A stretch of DNA of 64,000 bases, from assembly GCA_042408875.1 (NCBI GenBank), contig JBHOQS010000018.1, forward strand, positions 1 through 64,000. The letters run 5' to 3'. The notes under the pieces are model-generated. The model saw only the letters and a program-made list of their open reading frames with translations. It was not told where the DNA came from and made no database searches. This DNA is from JBHOQS01 sp042408875. Lineage in GTDB: Bacteria > Chloroflexota > UBA11872 > JBHOQS01. Each line of letters starts with the position of its first letter. Within the stretch, counting starts at the first letter, position 1. Below are positions 62,944-64,000 of the stretch, piece by piece. The position numbers and the translations under genes are program-made.

Positions 62944-63804
62944 ATGGCCTTCAGACTAGCATGTAGTGGGATCACCTGGGGCCGCGAGGCTGATCGCGAG
63001 CAAGTCCTGGAGCAGATCGCCCGCGCCGGCTACGAGGGCGCGGTCGCGGGCGGCTGGCGCGGCCAGACCGCCCAGGAGACACTCGCCCAGCTCGGGCGCT
63101 ATGGCCTCAAGCCGGCGCCCGGCTACCTTGGCGGGCCCTTCTACGACTCGGAGCGCCGCGAGGAACTCCTGGCGCGGGCGCGGGCACAGGCAGAGCTGAG
63201 CGCTGCCCTGGGCTGCACCGAGCTGTTTGTGGCCGTGGACGGCTCGCCCCAGCGCTGGGCGACCGCCGGCCATGTGAGAGCCAACCGCACCGATGGCCTC
63301 ACCGAGGAGCAGTTCCGCCGCATGTGCGATACGCTCAACGAGGTCGGGCGCGTCTGTCTAGAGTATGGTGTGAAGGCGTGCTTCCATAACCACGCCGGCA
63401 CGTACGTCGAGACCCGTGACGAGTACGAGCGGCTGTGTGCGTGGACAGACCCGAGCCTGATCTTCCTGGGGCCTGATACCGGCCACCTTCGCTTCGGGGG
63501 CGACCGCGGGGTGGACTTCTATGCGCGCTATGCGGAGCGCATCAAGTGCATGCACCTCAAGGATGTGAATGAGGCCGTGCTCGAAGAGGGACGTCGGCAG
63601 GGCTGGACGTATCGGGAGATGGTAGAGCATGGCATCTGGACCGAGCCTGGCGAGGGCTGCATCGATTTCCCGGCGATCTTCGACATCTTGCGGAGAGCCG
63701 GCTATGACGGCTGGCTGATCGTGGAGGTGGATCGCACGCAGAAGCCCACGCCCTGGGATAGCATTACGGCAAGCATGCGCTATCTGCGCAGCCTCGGCCT
63801 GTAA
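62944..63804 (+). CDS. IolE-like sugar isomerase/inosose dehydratase
   Basis: A 286-residue TIM-barrel protein. ACSGITWGREADREQVLEQI at the N-terminus, ACFHNHAGTYVETRDE (His and Glu), LGPDTGHLRFGG (Asp and His), KCMHLKDVN and LIVEVDRTQ (Glu) match IolE-type inosose dehydratases and related isomerases. With the preceding epimerase it suggests a sugar or inositol degradation route. ATG 62944 follows GAGGTGGCG. Confidence 0.88.
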   Translation: MAFRLACSGITWGREADREQVLEQIARAGYEGAVAGGWRGQTAQETLAQLGRYGLKPAPGYLGGPFYDSERREELLARARAQAELSAALGCTELFVAVDGSPQRWATAGHVRANRTDGLTEEQFRRMCDTLNEVGRVCLEYGVKACFHNHAGTYVETRDEYERLCAWTDPSLIFLGPDTGHLRFGGDRGVDFYARYAERIKCMHLKDVNEAVLEEGRRQGWTYREMVEHGIWTEPGEGCIDFPAIFDILRRAGYDGWLIVEVDRTQKPTPWDSITASMRYLRSLGL

Positions 63805-63832
63805 CGCGCGCACGGGCGGGCCGGGGTGGGAC

Positions 63833-63871
63833 TTTAGCGAGTATTAACCAGCCGCTAAGAGATCCTTAACG
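63833..63871 (+). promoter_or_regulatory. Pho-box-like array of four 11-base direct repeats
   Basis: TTTAGC (63833), TTAACC (63844), CTAAGA (63855) and TTAACG (63866) start exactly 11 bases apart. TTAAC-type units at 11-base pitch are the pattern bound by PhoB/PhoP-family regulators. The gene it would control lies beyond the right edge. Confidence 0.5.
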
Positions 63872-64000
63872 CGCAGTGCGAGCCCCGCAGGGTAAGCTGT
63901 AGGTGGTATCACCCCGCCGGCGGCACTGCCGGTCACGCTGGAAGAGTCACGACCACCCCCTCCGGTCGAGGCTCGTCCAGCGTGCGCCAGCCATGGCGTT
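63872..64000. other. End of window, non-coding
   Basis: High-GC sequence after the Pho-box-like array. No start codon with a ribosome-binding site is visible before the edge. Confidence 0.4.

Overview
The window is high-GC bacterial chromosome with dense coding on both strands. It carries no rRNA operon, insertion sequence, prophage or CRISPR array. The gene set suggests Chloroflexota (Thermomicrobia- or Chloroflexia-like, possibly thermophilic): a class II fructose-bisphosphatase, a PIG-V-type mannosyltransferase, a YfhO-type membrane protein, several Gfo/Idh oxidoreductases and TIM-barrel sugar isomerases, Mo enzymes, and a serA next to a class V aminotransferase. This placement is inferred from recognisable protein families. 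No marker-gene phylogeny could be run.

Layout. 1-1.7 kb: start of tuf with an upstream tRNA-Thr, both on the minus strand, then a membrane zinc protease. 1.9-3.3 kb: an operon of three unknown small proteins. 3.7-4.9 kb: a cupredoxin lipoprotein and an ArsR regulator. 5.3-9.7 kb: an SDR, glpX, a secreted repeat protein, nadD and a YqeY-like gene. 9.8-13.1 kb (minus): lipoate ligase, gltX and a TyrA-like dehydrogenase. 13.4-20 kb: two Mo enzymes (an orphan xanthine-dehydrogenase-type large subunit and a sulfite-oxidase-type protein), a NYN nuclease pair and a lipoylated E2. 20.2-30.2 kb: Hbd, an EamA transporter, a GH105 hydrolase, sugar and hydroxyacid dehydrogenases, a decayed DUF1326 gene, YfhO and mobA. 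30.2-41.3 kb: LysM protein, lexA, a PAS-GAF histidine kinase, PIG-V, a sugar isomerase, yvcK, a phosphoesterase, DUF402 and Gfo/Idh. 41.3-46.7 kb (minus): an operon of a GlmU-like nucleotidyltransferase and three complex-I/Mrp-like membrane subunits. 46.9-52.7 kb: a nucleotidase-like protein, MATE, Gfo/Idh and a GT39-like protein. 52.9-57.7 kb: a sigma-54 module (NtrC-type activator, histidine kinase, rpoN). 57.8-63.8 kb: a 42-residue protein missed by length cut-offs, an aminotransferase plus serA, two small conserved proteins and two sugar isomerases. The window ends in a Pho-box-like repeat.

How the genes work together. LplA is needed to lipoylate proteins such as the E2. MobA and the two Mo enzymes share cofactor chemistry. 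SerA and the aminotransferase probably make serine. GlpX and YvcK fit gluconeogenic growth. GH105, EamA, the isomerases and the Gfo/Idh enzymes suggest use of plant- or polymer-derived sugars. NtrC-type activator, kinase and RpoN form a compact sigma-54 circuit.

Most unusual points. (1) The three complex-I/Mrp-like subunits appear, in a by-eye alignment, to have lost the Lys, Glu and His residues of the proton path. (2) RpoN carries an inserted four-cysteine zinc-ribbon motif, its neighbouring activator has GAFTSA instead of GAFTGA, and the kinase has a degenerate ATP site. (3) Many 5' leaders contain fresh-looking tandem duplications of 9-20 bases next to the Shine-Dalgarno or start codon. 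(4) A 42-codon gene has a near-consensus promoter and ribosome-binding site.
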